Origin: Candidatus Melainabacteria bacterium
GTDB lineage: Bacteria; Cyanobacteriota; Vampirovibrionia; Obscuribacterales; Obscuribacteraceae
DNA length: 64,000 nucleotides
Direction of reading: 5' to 3'
Assembly (NCBI GenBank): GCA_016716405.1
Contig: JADJWK010000001.1
Span: 1,178,001-1,242,000, forward strand
A program made the translations under genes and the position numbers. Shown here one piece after another: positions 43,158 through 52,070 of the stretch. The notes below the pieces were generated by a model, which was given only the letters and a program-made list of their open reading frames with translations, was not told where the DNA came from and did not search any database. Position 1 is the stretch's first letter. Each line of letters begins with the position of its first letter.

Positions 43158-43868
43158 TCAGTCGCGGCTGAAGAGCAGGCAATAACTGTGATCGTAACCA
43201 TATCCGTAGCCGTTTTCCCAGCAGATGATGATCTCGCCTTCGAAGTGCAGGACTTCCGATACCGAGCGGGCTATGTCCCAGGCCAGGGTAGTGACGGTGT
43301 TCTCCAGTTCGTGCTTGAGGTTGGAGACCTCGATAACTACTCTGGCCCCGATGCTCAGATGGGCACTCATCTGTCTGTAGATCGAAGCCAGGTCGTCGAG
43401 ATATTTCTTGTAACCGTGCTTGATCTCGAACTCGGCGCTGTAGTTGGTTAGTGGATCCTCCCGGTGGTGGGAGCCCATATAAGGAGGCGAGGTGATGGAG
43501 AAATCTATGGGAGGCAGGTCGAACTCGGAAAGCTTGCGCGAGTCGCCGTTGAGCGCCCGCTCCGGGTGCTGAAGAAGATTACGGCAGTACTGCCAGCGCC
43601 TCTCGTCGAACTCGATGCCATAGCCTTTTCGGTCGAAGCGCTCGGCAACCACAAGGGTGGTACCGTAGCCCATGAAAGGATCGAAGACCACATCGCCGTT
43701 TTTCGAATAGTCCAGGATGAAGCGCTCCACCAGCCCTTCGCTGTAGCGCACGTCGTTGCCGTGGAACTCTTCCGGGAGCTCGGCCTTGTGCTCGTTTCTC
43801 AGGTGGAGAAAGGTCTTCAATTTCGTTCGGTCTGGTAACTTCGTTCTATCAAGCTGCGGCGAGATCAT
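43158..43868 (-). CDS. DNA methyltransferase (N4-cytosine/N6-adenine type)
   Basis: This has a Rossmann-type methyltransferase fold with the SAM-binding motif VVFDPFMGYGTTLVVAERF and the catalytic TSPPY motif (DFSITSPPYMGSHH). TSPPY is typical of the N4-cytosine class, though related adenine enzymes exist. At about 236 residues it is compact and has no specificity domain. No restriction endonuclease is adjacent, so it is a solitary methyltransferase that may act in regulation or be a restriction-modification remnant. The start is uncertain: GTG 43937 would add 23 residues. Confidence 0.85.
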   Translation of the reverse strand: MISPQLDRTKLPDRTKLKTFLHLRNEHKAELPEEFHGNDVRYSEGLVERFILDYSKNGDVVFDPFMGYGTTLVVAERFDRKGYGIEFDERRWQYCRNLLQHPERALNGDSRKLSEFDLPPIDFSITSPPYMGSHHREDPLTNYSAEFEIKHGYKKYLDDLASIYRQMSAHLSIGARVVIEVSNLKHELENTVTTLAWDIARSVSEVLHFEGEIIICWENGYGYGYDHSYCLLFSRD

Positions 43869-43894
43869 AGCATGCTCGGTATTTCGAGCATTTT

Positions 43895-43917
43895 GCCCGG
43901 CCGGGCATATATACTTT
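43895..43917. promoter_or_regulatory. Palindrome GCCCGGCCGGGC followed by an AT-rich -10-like stretch
   Basis: A perfect 12-base palindrome at 43895-43906 followed by ATATATACTTTATAT. It lies between the divergent methyltransferase and sugar-kinase genes (or inside an extended methyltransferase N-terminus). It would suit an operator overlapping a promoter; no -35 is obvious. Confidence 0.35.
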
Positions 43918-44036
43918 ATATCCCGGTTCGCCGACACCTTATTAATTGCCCACTTTTGTCTCTGTTAAGTCTCGCTTCCACCGATTTTTGGTAACCTATT
44001 GCTTTCTTTCGAGCCATCTTACCTGAGGGGGCTGAT

Positions 44037-45017
44037 ATGGGCGGCAACTATGCTGTTGGTGTGGATCTCGGCGGAACGAAGATCCTGGCCGGTGTCGTAG
44101 ATACGAAGACCGGACGCCTCGTGGCATCCAAGAAGAAGAAGACCAAACAAGCCACGCACACCACCCTGATCGAGAGGATCACTTCCGCCGTCGACGAGGC
44201 CATGGAAGCTGCCGGTATCGACCGGCGCTCGGTGGGTGGTATCGGAGTTGGTGCGGCAGGCATGGTCGACCGCAAAGAAGGCGTCCTTCTCGCCGCCGCC
44301 AACCTGGGCATCAACAACGTCCCCATCACCGAGCCTCTCAACGAGTATTACGGCGTTCCTACTAAGCTGGGCAATGATGTGGAGGTGGCGACCCTGGCCG
44401 AGAAATATTTCGGCGCCGGTCGCAACTGCGAGCACTTCGCCTGCGTTTTCGTTGGCACCGGAATCGGCTCGGGAATCGTCGTCAACGGCGAGCTTATAAG
44501 GGGCGCCACCGGCACAGCCGGGGAAGTCGGGCACACTATCCTGTTTCCGGACGGCAGGCAGTGCGGCTGCGGGCACCTGGGTTGTCTGGAGGCCTATGCC
44601 TCGCGAACGGCAATCGCTAAAGTCCTCAAGGGTGCCATCGACCGGGGCGTAACCAGCTCGGTGGCTAGCAAGATCGACGAGACCAAGGGGATTCTGCGAT
44701 CCAAGACCATCGCCGAGGCCATAGACCAGGGCGACAAGCTGGTCAGCGGTGCCATCATAGACGGTGCTCGTTATCTGGGCATCGGGCTGGCATCGGTGGT
44801 CAATTTCTTCAATCCCGAACGGATTATCCTGGGAGGCGGGCTGGTGGAGGCTGTCGACCTCTACTTCGAGACCGTCAAGGAAGAGGTGAAAGCGCGGTCC
44901 CTTCCGATTCCCGGTAGAAAGCTCAAAGTCGTGAAAGCCGGACTCGGCGACTATGCCGGTATCGTCGGCGCCGCTCTGCTTGTGACGGCAAACGGCAAAC
45001 CTGTCGCCAAAAGCTGA
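44037..45017 (+). CDS. ROK-family sugar kinase (glucokinase-like)
   Basis: ROK kinases phosphorylate glucose or related sugars with ATP. Seen are the ATP-binding GVDLGGTKI at the N-terminus, sugar-binding GNDVEVATLAE and GTGIGSGIV, the ROK signature with EVGHT (catalytic region), and the zinc-binding CGCGHLGCLEAYAS. ROK repressors carry an N-terminal helix-turn-helix, and this protein does not, so it is a kinase. Length (326) is normal. Glucose is the likeliest substrate but is not proven by sequence. GAGGGG precedes the ATG. Confidence 0.92.
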   Translation: MGGNYAVGVDLGGTKILAGVVDTKTGRLVASKKKKTKQATHTTLIERITSAVDEAMEAAGIDRRSVGGIGVGAAGMVDRKEGVLLAAANLGINNVPITEPLNEYYGVPTKLGNDVEVATLAEKYFGAGRNCEHFACVFVGTGIGSGIVVNGELIRGATGTAGEVGHTILFPDGRQCGCGHLGCLEAYASRTAIAKVLKGAIDRGVTSSVASKIDETKGILRSKTIAEAIDQGDKLVSGAIIDGARYLGIGLASVVNFFNPERIILGGGLVEAVDLYFETVKEEVKARSLPIPGRKLKVVKAGLGDYAGIVGAALLVTANGKPVAKS

Positions 45018-45018
45018 T

Positions 45019-45094
45019 TCGGAAGTCCAGCTCGGAAGGGCAGCTCGGAAATCCGGTTCGGAAATCCCGTCGAGAAATCCCGTCGAGAAATCGG
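45019..45094. repeat. Imperfect 12-13-base tandem repeats
   Basis: About six units of TCGGAAATCCCG-like sequence (TCGGAAGTCCAGC, TCGGAAATCCGGT, TCGAGAAATCCCG and others) fill the gap between the convergent sugar kinase and radical SAM genes. They were probably made by slippage. Confidence 0.5.
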
Positions 45095-45096
45095 AC

Positions 45097-46047
45097 TCAG
45101 ATAGTCTGGGCGGCCAGCTCGGCCTTGCTCTCCGGAGTATAGCGCGAGCCCTGGCGGGTGCCTCTTGTCTGAAGCTCGGCTTTGATCTTGTCCATGATCC
45201 GCTCTTTCTCGAAAGCCCAGGCTGGAGCGATTATCTCGTCCTGGCTCCCTTCGGCCACCAGGCGCATGACCACCATATCTTCGGGGATGAGCTCCAGGGC
45301 GTCGGCCACCAGGCGCACATAGCGGTCTTCATCGAGGACCGGCAGATGGCCCAGGCGGTAGTCCATCTCCATGGGCGTGCCTTTATAAATGCAGAGCTGG
45401 TGGATCTTTATTCCTTCTATACCGCCTGCGGCGGCAACCTGCCTGACCGTCTCGAGCATCATCTCGTCGGTTTCCCCGGGAAGCCCGAAGATCAGGTGGG
45501 TGGCAAGGAGCAGGTCGCGTTTGCGAGCGCGTCTGACAGCATCGAAGAACTCTTCGGCGGTGTGACCGCGATTGATCGCTTCGAGAGTGCGGTCGAAGGC
45601 TGATTGCAGGCCGACCTCAAGCCAGACGAAAGTTTTCTCCGCATACTCGGCCAGGAGGTCGAGTATATTGTCCTCCAGGCAGTCCGGGCGGGTGCCTATA
45701 CAGATCCCTTCGATCTCGGGAAACTCCAGGGCGACATCATAGATCGTGCGGAGCACCCCTTCCGGAGCATAGGTATTGGAGAAAGCCTGGTAATAGGCGA
45801 GGAATTTGCGGGCCCGGTAGCGTTTGCCGATGCGGCGCATGCCTTTCTCGAGCTGCTCTCTGACCGAGACGCTCAGGTCGATGGTGGGGGCGCCGGACCC
45901 CCGGTCGTCGCAAAATGTACAGCCGCCGAAAGCCCGGACTCCGTCGCGATTCGGGCAGGTGAAGCCGGCGTCCACCGGGATGCGGTAGACACGCTCGCCG
46001 AAGCGATCTCTCAAATACCTGTTGAACGACCGGTAGGGTTCGGTCAT
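45097..46047 (-). CDS. Radical SAM protein, YhcC/TIGR01212 family
   Basis: This is a radical SAM enzyme with N-terminal VDAGFTCPNRDG ... GGCTFCDD, which supplies the iron-sulfur cluster cysteines, then FLAYYQAFSNTYAP, the GTRPDCL stretch, VGLQSAFDRTLEAINRGHT and HLIFGLPGETDEMM. All are features of the YhcC family, whose reaction is not established; related Elp3-like enzymes modify tRNA. Length of 316 residues is normal. ATG 46047 follows GAGAGG at good spacing; the frame is open seven codons further. Confidence 0.93.
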   Translation of the reverse strand: MTEPYRSFNRYLRDRFGERVYRIPVDAGFTCPNRDGVRAFGGCTFCDDRGSGAPTIDLSVSVREQLEKGMRRIGKRYRARKFLAYYQAFSNTYAPEGVLRTIYDVALEFPEIEGICIGTRPDCLEDNILDLLAEYAEKTFVWLEVGLQSAFDRTLEAINRGHTAEEFFDAVRRARKRDLLLATHLIFGLPGETDEMMLETVRQVAAAGGIEGIKIHQLCIYKGTPMEMDYRLGHLPVLDEDRYVRLVADALELIPEDMVVMRLVAEGSQDEIIAPAWAFEKERIMDKIKAELQTRGTRQGSRYTPESKAELAAQTI

Positions 46048-46111
46048 GGTCGGCCTCTCTGGTTGCAAAGTCCAATATTACTACATAAGTATCTAAGTCC
46101 CGGAAGTTCAG

Positions 46112-46140
46112 TTGACACTGAAAATGCTGCCTGGTATTCT
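46112..46140 (+). promoter_or_regulatory. Sigma-70 promoter of tRNA-Glu
   Basis: TTGACA (46112-46117), exactly 17 bases, then TATTCT (46135-46140). The -35 is perfect and the -10 is 5 of 6. Transcription would start about 15 bases before the tRNA. Confidence 0.8.
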
Positions 46141-46163
46141 GCTAAATCTCTTGCAGGATGGTT

Positions 46164-46236
46164 GCCCCCATCGTCTAGAGGCCTAGGACACCTCCCTTTC
46201 ACGGAGGCGGCAGGGGTTCGAATCCCCTTGGGGGTA
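46164..46236 (+). tRNA. trnE: tRNA-Glu (anticodon TTC)
   Basis: A complete 73-base cloverleaf is visible. The acceptor stem is GCCCCCA (46164-46170) with TGGGGGT (46229-46235), including one G-U pair, and the discriminator is A. The anticodon arm is CCTCC-CTTTCAC-GGAGG with TTC at 46198-46200. The T arm is AGGGG-TTCGAAT-CCCCT. CCA is not encoded. It is a single tRNA with its own promoter and terminator. Confidence 0.97.
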
Positions 46237-46252
46237 GATTTTTCGAGAACAG

Positions 46253-46289
46253 GCGCGGAGCATATCAATGCCGCGCTTTTCTGCTTTTT
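46253..46289 (+). terminator. Intrinsic terminator of tRNA-Glu
   Basis: GCGCGG (46253-46258) pairs with CCGCGC (46271-46276), followed by TTTTCTGCTTTTT. It lies 16 bases after the tRNA. Confidence 0.65.
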
Positions 46290-46492
46290 AGAGTCTTGAT
46301 AAAGCCCCATGTTTGTTGCGATGTGTAACGCCCCGGGGACTGTCCAAGCTTGGCAATATTTCATCTGCCGGCTTCGATCCGGGTGGTGGTAGCATATCTG
46401 GTATCACTATCCGGTGTCACTCTGCGATTCGCTCTCGGCGATTCTTCCCTCGATATTCATCTGTTTTTCAAGCGGACCAGGCTTCCGTGAAT

Positions 46493-46520
46493 TTGACGCC
46501 GGTGCCAATAGTGCGATAAT
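46493..46520 (+). promoter_or_regulatory. Sigma-70 promoter of the GspE-N-repeat gene
   Basis: TTGACG (46493-46498), a 16-base spacer, then GATAAT (46515-46520). The ATG at 46548 follows after about 20 transcribed bases containing AAGGAAGG. Confidence 0.7.
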
Positions 46521-46547
46521 TCCAGAAAAGGAAGGACAGCCGGCTCA

Positions 46548-47783
46548 ATGGTCAAGAACTCATCAGTTGTCAAACTTGGAGAGCTGCTCATCAAGCTCGG
46601 GATCTTGGAAGACGAGCAGCTCGACGAAGCGATCCGCACTGCCGGGGAGACCGGTCTGCCTATCGGTCGCGTTCTGATAATGTCAGGCTTCATCACCGAC
46701 CGCGAGCTGCAGGCAGCGGTCCAGGCTCAGTCCTTGATCAAGGACAAGCTCCTGGAGTCGGACATGGCTCTGGGCGCTCTGAAAGTAGTACGCAAAGAAG
46801 ACATCTCCCTGGAGCAGGCTCTCCGGCGCATGGGCTGGATCAATAAGAAAGTTCTGCCCACCGCCAAGCTCGGTGAGCTCCTCGCGAAAGCCGAGATGGT
46901 CAGCGACGATCAGCTCAAGGAGGCTCTGCGCACCAGCCAGGAGACCGGACTGCCCCTGGGGCGGATTCTCGTGCTCACCGGCTCGCTCAGTGACGAGATG
47001 CTCTCATCGGCGCTGACGGCGCAGATTCTCATCAGGGACGGCAAGGTCTCCCTGGAGCAAGCGATACAGGGTTTGCGCTCGAGTCGCAACCGCCGGGTCT
47101 CCCTGGAAGTGACCCTCAACGAGCATGGTTTCTACAAACCTCCCAGCCGGCAGAGCGTGCGTCTCGGGGAGCTTTTCGTTCTTTCCGGGCTGGTCACCGA
47201 GACGGATCTGATGGGTGCCCTGGAAATTGGTCTTACCCGGGAGATGGCTATCGGTCAGGTTCTGGTGGAATGGGGCTATGTCTCGAGAGATGTCCTGAAC
47301 TCGGCGCTCAAGTTTCAAGAGATGGTGGTGAACGGCACTCTCACTGCTCTTCAAGCGGCGGAGGCCCTGCGTCAGGTGGCCACGAGAAAAGTCTCCATGG
47401 CTCAAGCTGTAGGCGAGCTGGGCTTCTCCCGGGAAGATCGGAACGAGTCTTTCAACCTGGGCGATCTGCTCAAGGCCTCCGGGATAGTCACCGAGGAAGA
47501 CATCACTAAAGCGATCGCCCTTTGCGCCCGGAACTCGGCGCTCATAGGCAAGATCCTCCTGGTCACCGGCATGATCAACGAGCAGACCCTGCATGCTTCC
47601 ATGCGGGCGCAGTTTCTCCTGCGGGAAGGCTTCTTCAAGATGGATCAGGCCGTGGTGGCGCTCAATTACTGCCAGAAGCAACAGGTCAGTTTCGATGACG
47701 CCCTCAGCGAGCTAGGCTGGACCGTGCCCACCCGGGGCGAGCTTCCCGGCGAGCTGGAGAGCGAGGACAAATTGAAAGCTTGA
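46548..47783 (+). CDS. Protein of four tandem GspE-N/MshEN-like repeats
   Basis: The 411 residues are four copies of one unit of about 100 residues: KLGELLIKLGILEDEQLDEAIRTAGETGLPIGRVL, KLGELLAKAEMVSDDQLKEALRTSQETGLPLGRIL, RLGELFVLSGLVTETDLMGALEIG and NLGDLLKASGIVTEEDITKAIALC. Each is followed by a LxxxGxxxxxxLxxAxxxQ helix pair and an acidic A/L-rich piece. The pattern matches the N-terminal domain of type II secretion/type IV pilus ATPases (GspE-N, the MshEN c-di-GMP-binding fold), but no ATPase domain is present. No signal peptide is seen. A free-standing adaptor or c-di-GMP sensor is inferred. A paralogue lies at 52.4 kb. Confidence 0.8.
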   Translation: MVKNSSVVKLGELLIKLGILEDEQLDEAIRTAGETGLPIGRVLIMSGFITDRELQAAVQAQSLIKDKLLESDMALGALKVVRKEDISLEQALRRMGWINKKVLPTAKLGELLAKAEMVSDDQLKEALRTSQETGLPLGRILVLTGSLSDEMLSSALTAQILIRDGKVSLEQAIQGLRSSRNRRVSLEVTLNEHGFYKPPSRQSVRLGELFVLSGLVTETDLMGALEIGLTREMAIGQVLVEWGYVSRDVLNSALKFQEMVVNGTLTALQAAEALRQVATRKVSMAQAVGELGFSREDRNESFNLGDLLKASGIVTEEDITKAIALCARNSALIGKILLVTGMINEQTLHASMRAQFLLREGFFKMDQAVVALNYCQKQQVSFDDALSELGWTVPTRGELPGELESEDKLKA

Positions 47784-48055
47784 CCGGGGTTGTCAGCGAA
47801 GGCTTGACATTGGGGCTTTCCTGTTTCGGCCGGGACTCTTGCTCGATTCTTCCCGGGTCTCAGCCCCTTTTTCGTCCTTCAGAGGTAGAAAAACCTACCG
47901 AGAGCGGTTAGCATATGCAGGATTAGATCTCCTTTACCGCTCCGGCCCTCGTTGCGATATCGGAAGTCTGCCTGGTTGGCTCACTTGCTTTCGACTTGGC
48001 TTCGAGTTCAAGCCGGAAGCTCGAAAAAATCCGCTTCAAGAAAAAGGAAAAGCAA

Positions 48056-49954
48056 ATGGTAGAAGTGCAAACCGATACACTCAAAACCGCTGCCAAACTG
48101 GCGCAGCAATTCCGCGTCGACAGCATCCGCTCCACCACCCAGGCAGGCTCCGGTCACCCGACATCCTGCATGTCGGCGGCAGACCTCATGTCTGTCCTGC
48201 TCACCAAATACTTGAAGTTCGACTTCGCCAATCCGAAATACGACAACAATGACCGTCTGGTCTTCTCCAAAGGGCACGCGGCGCCCCTTCTCTACGCCAT
48301 GTACAAAGCCGCCGGCGCCATCACCGACGAAGAGCTCATGACCCTTCGCAAGTTCGGCAGCCGCCTGGAAGGTCACCCGGTGCCGGAAGTGCTTCCTTAT
48401 GTGGAAGTGGCCACCGGCTCTCTCGGTCAGGGTCTGCCCATGGCAGTAGGCATGGCCATCAACGCCCGCTATCTCGACAAGCTTCCGTACCGAACCTGGG
48501 TCCTCCTGGGCGACAGCGAGATGGCGGAAGGCTCGGTCTGGGAAGGTATGGCCAGCGCCGCTCACTACAAGCTCGACAATCTCACCGCCATCCTCGACAT
48601 GAACCGTCTGGGCCAGCGCGGCGAAACCGCCCTGGGCTGGAACTCCGATGCTTACGCCGAGCGGGCCAGAGCTTTCGGCTGGCACACTATCCAGATAAGC
48701 GGTCATGACCTGGAAGCTATCGACAAGGCAATCGCCGAAGCAGTCGCCACCACCAGCCAGCCCACCCTGATCATCGCCAAGACCGAGAAGGGTCATGGTT
48801 TCCCCCTGGTGGAGAACAAGGACAACTGGCACGGCAAGCCCCTGGGCAAAGACGAAGCCAAAGAAGCCATCGCGCATCTGGGTGGCGAGTCCAATCTCAC
48901 TATCGAAGTGGCCAGGCCCGACGCTCTGCCGTCCGCTGACAAGAGCGCTGCCGTGCATGGCTCCGGCAAATTCGACTGCCCGTCTTATTCCGGACCGGTG
49001 GCTACCCGGGAAGCCTATGGTGACGCTCTCCGGGCCCTGGGCGACGGTTTCGGCGACGTGGTAGTGCTCGACGCCGAAGTCTCTAACTCTACTTATGCCG
49101 AGAAGTTCTCCAAAGCGCATCTCGATCGTTTCTTCGAGATGTATATCGCCGAGCAGCTCATGGTCGGTGTGGCGTGCGGTATCGCAACCCACGGCAAAAA
49201 GGTCTTCGCTTCGACCTTCGCGGCGTTCCTCGCCCGGGCCTGCGACTTTGTCAGAATGGCAGCGGTCTCTCGGGCCACCATCAAGCTTTGCGGCTCCCAC
49301 GCCGGCTGCTCCATCGGACAGGACGGTCCCTCCCAGATGGCTCTGGAGGATCTGTCCATGTTCCGCAGCCTGCACGGCAGCACCGTTCTCTATCCCAGCG
49401 ATGGTGTCTCGACCGCGCATCTGGTGAATGCCATGAAAGATCTGGATGGCATCTCTTATATGCGGACTACAAGAGCCAAGACCCGCGTCATCTACAAAGA
49501 GGACGAGCAATTTCCCATCGGCGGAAGCAAAGTCCTGCGCAGCTCGGACAACGATCAGGTCACCCTCGTCGGTGCCGGCATCACCCTTCACGAGTGCCTG
49601 AAAGCTTATGACGAGCTCAAGGACCAGGGTATTCATGTAAGGGTCATCGATCTCTATTCAATTAAACCGGTGGATCGAAAGACGCTGCACGAGGCGGCTG
49701 CCCAAACCGAATACTTCATCACTGTCGAGGACCACTGGCCGGAAGGCGGAGTCGGCGATGCCGTGCTCGAGGCTTTCTCCACCGTCGGCGCTGCCGGCCG
49801 CGGCGACAAGCTGGTCAAGCCCGCCGCCACTCCCAGGCTGGTCAAGCTCGCCGTGCGCGACATGCCCGGCTCCGGCGAGCCCGAAGAGCTGATGGAAGCT
49901 GCCGGGATCACCGCCAGCCACATCGTTCGCACGGTCAAAGGACTGATCGACTAA
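48056..49954 (+). CDS. tkt: Transketolase
   Basis: This thiamine-diphosphate enzyme moves two-carbon units between sugar phosphates in the pentose phosphate or Calvin pathway. The 632-residue single chain has IRSTTQAGSGHPTSCMSAADL, SKGHAAPLLYA, the TPP motif LLGDSEMAEGSVWEG (about 155-170), the central domain with YIAEQLMVGVACGIA and AGCSIGQDGPSQMALEDL, and a C-terminal domain with EDHWPEGGVGDA. It resembles the single-chain animal/archaeal-like transketolases more than the TktA type. The start with AAGGA 7 bases upstream is 48056; the frame is open 20 codons further. Confidence 0.95.
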   Translation: MVEVQTDTLKTAAKLAQQFRVDSIRSTTQAGSGHPTSCMSAADLMSVLLTKYLKFDFANPKYDNNDRLVFSKGHAAPLLYAMYKAAGAITDEELMTLRKFGSRLEGHPVPEVLPYVEVATGSLGQGLPMAVGMAINARYLDKLPYRTWVLLGDSEMAEGSVWEGMASAAHYKLDNLTAILDMNRLGQRGETALGWNSDAYAERARAFGWHTIQISGHDLEAIDKAIAEAVATTSQPTLIIAKTEKGHGFPLVENKDNWHGKPLGKDEAKEAIAHLGGESNLTIEVARPDALPSADKSAAVHGSGKFDCPSYSGPVATREAYGDALRALGDGFGDVVVLDAEVSNSTYAEKFSKAHLDRFFEMYIAEQLMVGVACGIATHGKKVFASTFAAFLARACDFVRMAAVSRATIKLCGSHAGCSIGQDGPSQMALEDLSMFRSLHGSTVLYPSDGVSTAHLVNAMKDLDGISYMRTTRAKTRVIYKEDEQFPIGGSKVLRSSDNDQVTLVGAGITLHECLKAYDELKDQGIHVRVIDLYSIKPVDRKTLHEAAAQTEYFITVEDHWPEGGVGDAVLEAFSTVGAAGRGDKLVKPAATPRLVKLAVRDMPGSGEPEELMEAAGITASHIVRTVKGLID

Positions 49955-49970
49955 GTTCTCGGGATACTTC

Positions 49971-50030
49971 TCGACTTGCTTGACGGACTCCTGCTTTTTA
50001 TCGACTTGCTTTACGGACCCCTGCTTTTTC
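49971..50030. repeat. 30-base tandem duplication
   Basis: Two adjacent copies of TCGACTTGCTTGACGGACTC plus ten more bases, at 49971-50000 and 50001-50030, with three mismatches. It begins 17 bases after the transketolase stop. Confidence 0.6.
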
Positions 50031-50107
50031 GCCGGGCAGGTTTCTTTGTAGTGCTTTAGAATCGGCTTTCGATATTGGGTCCAGGCGGGCCCGGTTCGAG
50101 ATTTCGG

Positions 50108-50136
50108 ACCGGCAGTTTGCCTGCCGGTGGGCAAAC
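50108..50136 (+). other. Overlapping alternative hairpins
   Basis: ACCGGCAG (50108-50115) pairs with CTGCCGGT (50121-50128), while GTTTGCC (50115-50121) pairs with GGCAAAC (50130-50136). The two stems exclude each other. No T-run follows. It may be a weak transketolase terminator or an attenuator-like element. Confidence 0.35.
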
Positions 50137-50886
50137 TTTGAACGGACTAGTATGGGAGTGTCCGCGAGTTTTTATAGCATCAACGACCTGAAAGTGTGAT
50201 TTCTAGTCGTTTCTGACGTATTTTTCGCCGTTTTTTATGGCACAAACGCATTTTTGGTCTGGGAATGGAAATACTGTGGTCTTTTACGGCAGCTTGGGGG
50301 AACTGGACATTGACGGGGACTCTAGCTTCAGTGTGCCTGCCGATGGGCATTTTAGTCTACCGGCTTTGAATAAATACTAAAACTTATAATAAATTGAGCG
50401 GCGGACCAAAGATTGGCTCCGGAATCCCGTTACCAATCTTGGTTGCTGCTCTCTCTCTGGAAAATCTTTCGGTCAGTTTGCTTCTTTTCAATCCCTGAAG
50501 CAGGAGATGATGATCAACGAAGCGAGGAAAGGGAAGAACGAAGCGATGAATTCCGGTCCCGAAAGCAATGCATCGTACATCTTCGTCCCTCCCAGTGAGC
50601 AACCGCCGTGACTCGACATTAGCCGAAACCCCTGTGGAATCCAAACTTCCGGGAAGGAAGCCGTGCCCCGGGTGCGGGGCTGGAATGAATCAGTCTGTAA
50701 GGGTTTCCGGAGTGGATGGCGATGTCGGCTACCGGAAAGTAAGGCGGTTTAAACCAAAGTGCCTCTAGCACGAGGACCGGCTGCGTCGGCTGGCCGAGTT
50801 CGCGCGAATTGTTGCAAGTATGGTGCTGAGCCTCTCTCTTGCTATGCTTATGTTCTGTATAGTGCATCCCTGGAAGTGGTCGGAAA

Positions 50887-52035
50887 ATGGAAAAGACACT
50901 GGAGCGAGCAGACGCCTTGAAAGAGGAGACGATTGCCTGGCGGCGGCATCTCCACAGCATTGCCGAGCCGAGCTTCAAGGAGACCGCGACTGCGAAGTTT
51001 GTCGCCGACAAGCTCCAGGAATTCGGCTACAAGATCCGGTCACCGCTTGCCGGCACCGGCTTGATCGCTGATCGAGAAGGCGCTTCGGAAGGCGATGATC
51101 TCCCGACAGTGGCCATCCGAGCCGAGCTCGACGCCTTTCCGGTCCAGGAGACCAATCGTCTCGTCTATGCCTCGAAGAACGCCGGTGTCATGCATTCCTG
51201 CGGTCACGACGCCAATATGGCAAGCACCCTGGCGGCAGCGAAGATTCTGTCTGAGTGCGACTTTCCAGGGCGAATCCGGATCATTATGCAGCCGGCTTCG
51301 GAGATTGCCGCCGGCGAGGACCTCAAGTCGGGCGCCCAGAGGATGATCGAGGACGGCGCTCTCGAGGGTGTCGATGCGGTGATCGGCTTGCACGTGGACA
51401 GCACTATCGATAGTGGCAAGGTTGGAATCATCGAGGAGCCGGTAGTGGCGAAGACGAGATTTTTCACCATAGTCTTTGAAGAGGGTAGGGCTCTCGATCC
51501 GGTACATGCCGGCGCGAGAGTGATCGATGCATTATTCAACGAGTTCGAGGACTGGAGCGTCGAGGACAGGAAGAAGGCTCTTTCGGTCACCGGTCTGACG
51601 GTGGAGGAGGAAGGCTCGAGAAAAGCGGTAGTTCGAGGCACTCTCGAATATTTCAGTCGCGAAATGCTTTCCTCTATCAAGACCAGGCTCCAGTCGGCTT
51701 GCCAGAAAGGCGCCGGGGGCGAATGCCGTCTGGAGTTCGATTCGGATCATCCTGCCGAGATGGACCCTGCCATTGTCGATGCCGTGCGCGAGGTGAGCCT
51801 GAGACTTCTGGGCGCCGATTCGGTAAAGATCTTGAAACGCAAGACCTGGACCGAGGATTTCTCGAACTATGCCCAGGCGCTTCCGGCAGCCCTCTTGCTT
51901 CTGGGCACCGGCGCCACCGGCAAACCGCGCATTGCGCATACAGGCGGCTTCGACATCGATGAGTCCCACCTGCACTCAGGGGCTGCCATCCTGGCTGCGT
52001 CCGCCCTGTCCATTCTGAAGAAAATGAGTAAATAG
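50887..52035 (+). CDS. M20-family amidohydrolase/peptidase
   Basis: This is a zinc amidohydrolase of the M20D type (hippurate hydrolase/IAA-amino-acid hydrolase-like). Visible are WRRHLHSIAEPSFKE at the start, the metal region VAIRAELDAFPVQE, HSCGHDANM (metal ligands, about residue 105), and the catalytic glutamate region QPASEIAAG, followed by the lid domain and GGFDIDESHLHSGAAILAASAL at the end. The lid sequence VHAGARVID replaces the commoner SPHAxxPH form. It lacks a signal peptide, so it is cytoplasmic; the substrate is unknown. Confidence 0.88.
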   Translation: MEKTLERADALKEETIAWRRHLHSIAEPSFKETATAKFVADKLQEFGYKIRSPLAGTGLIADREGASEGDDLPTVAIRAELDAFPVQETNRLVYASKNAGVMHSCGHDANMASTLAAAKILSECDFPGRIRIIMQPASEIAAGEDLKSGAQRMIEDGALEGVDAVIGLHVDSTIDSGKVGIIEEPVVAKTRFFTIVFEEGRALDPVHAGARVIDALFNEFEDWSVEDRKKALSVTGLTVEEEGSRKAVVRGTLEYFSREMLSSIKTRLQSACQKGAGGECRLEFDSDHPAEMDPAIVDAVREVSLRLLGADSVKILKRKTWTEDFSNYAQALPAALLLLGTGATGKPRIAHTGGFDIDESHLHSGAAILAASALSILKKMSK

Positions 52036-52070
52036 CAGGCTGGAATTATCGGGTCCAGAAAACGGCTGAT

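Larger units (their letters stand above)
46237..46547. other. Gap between tRNA-Glu and the GspE-N-repeat gene
   Basis: Apart from the tRNA terminator at its left end and the promoter at 46493-46520, nothing is seen. Confidence 0.4.
49955..50886. other. Long intergenic region after transketolase
   Basis: No convincing gene in 930 bases. It starts with a 30-base tandem duplication, then overlapping hairpins at 50108-50136, then an AT-rich stretch (50160-50400). A weak TATAGT at 50858-50863 may be the -10 for the M20 gene. Confidence 0.4.

Noticed and set aside
47800..47830. Promoter TTGACA at 47806 for transketolase
   Set aside because: No acceptable -10 lies 16-18 bases downstream.
49658..50134. 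Minus-strand frame with 10-residue KQxSVKQV repeats
   Set aside because: The repeat comes from the 30-base DNA duplication and most of the frame is antisense to transketolase.
50568..50768. 66-codon frame containing CPGCG, a possible zinc-ribbon peptide
   Set aside because: A single Cys pair, no ribosome site, low-complexity surroundings.
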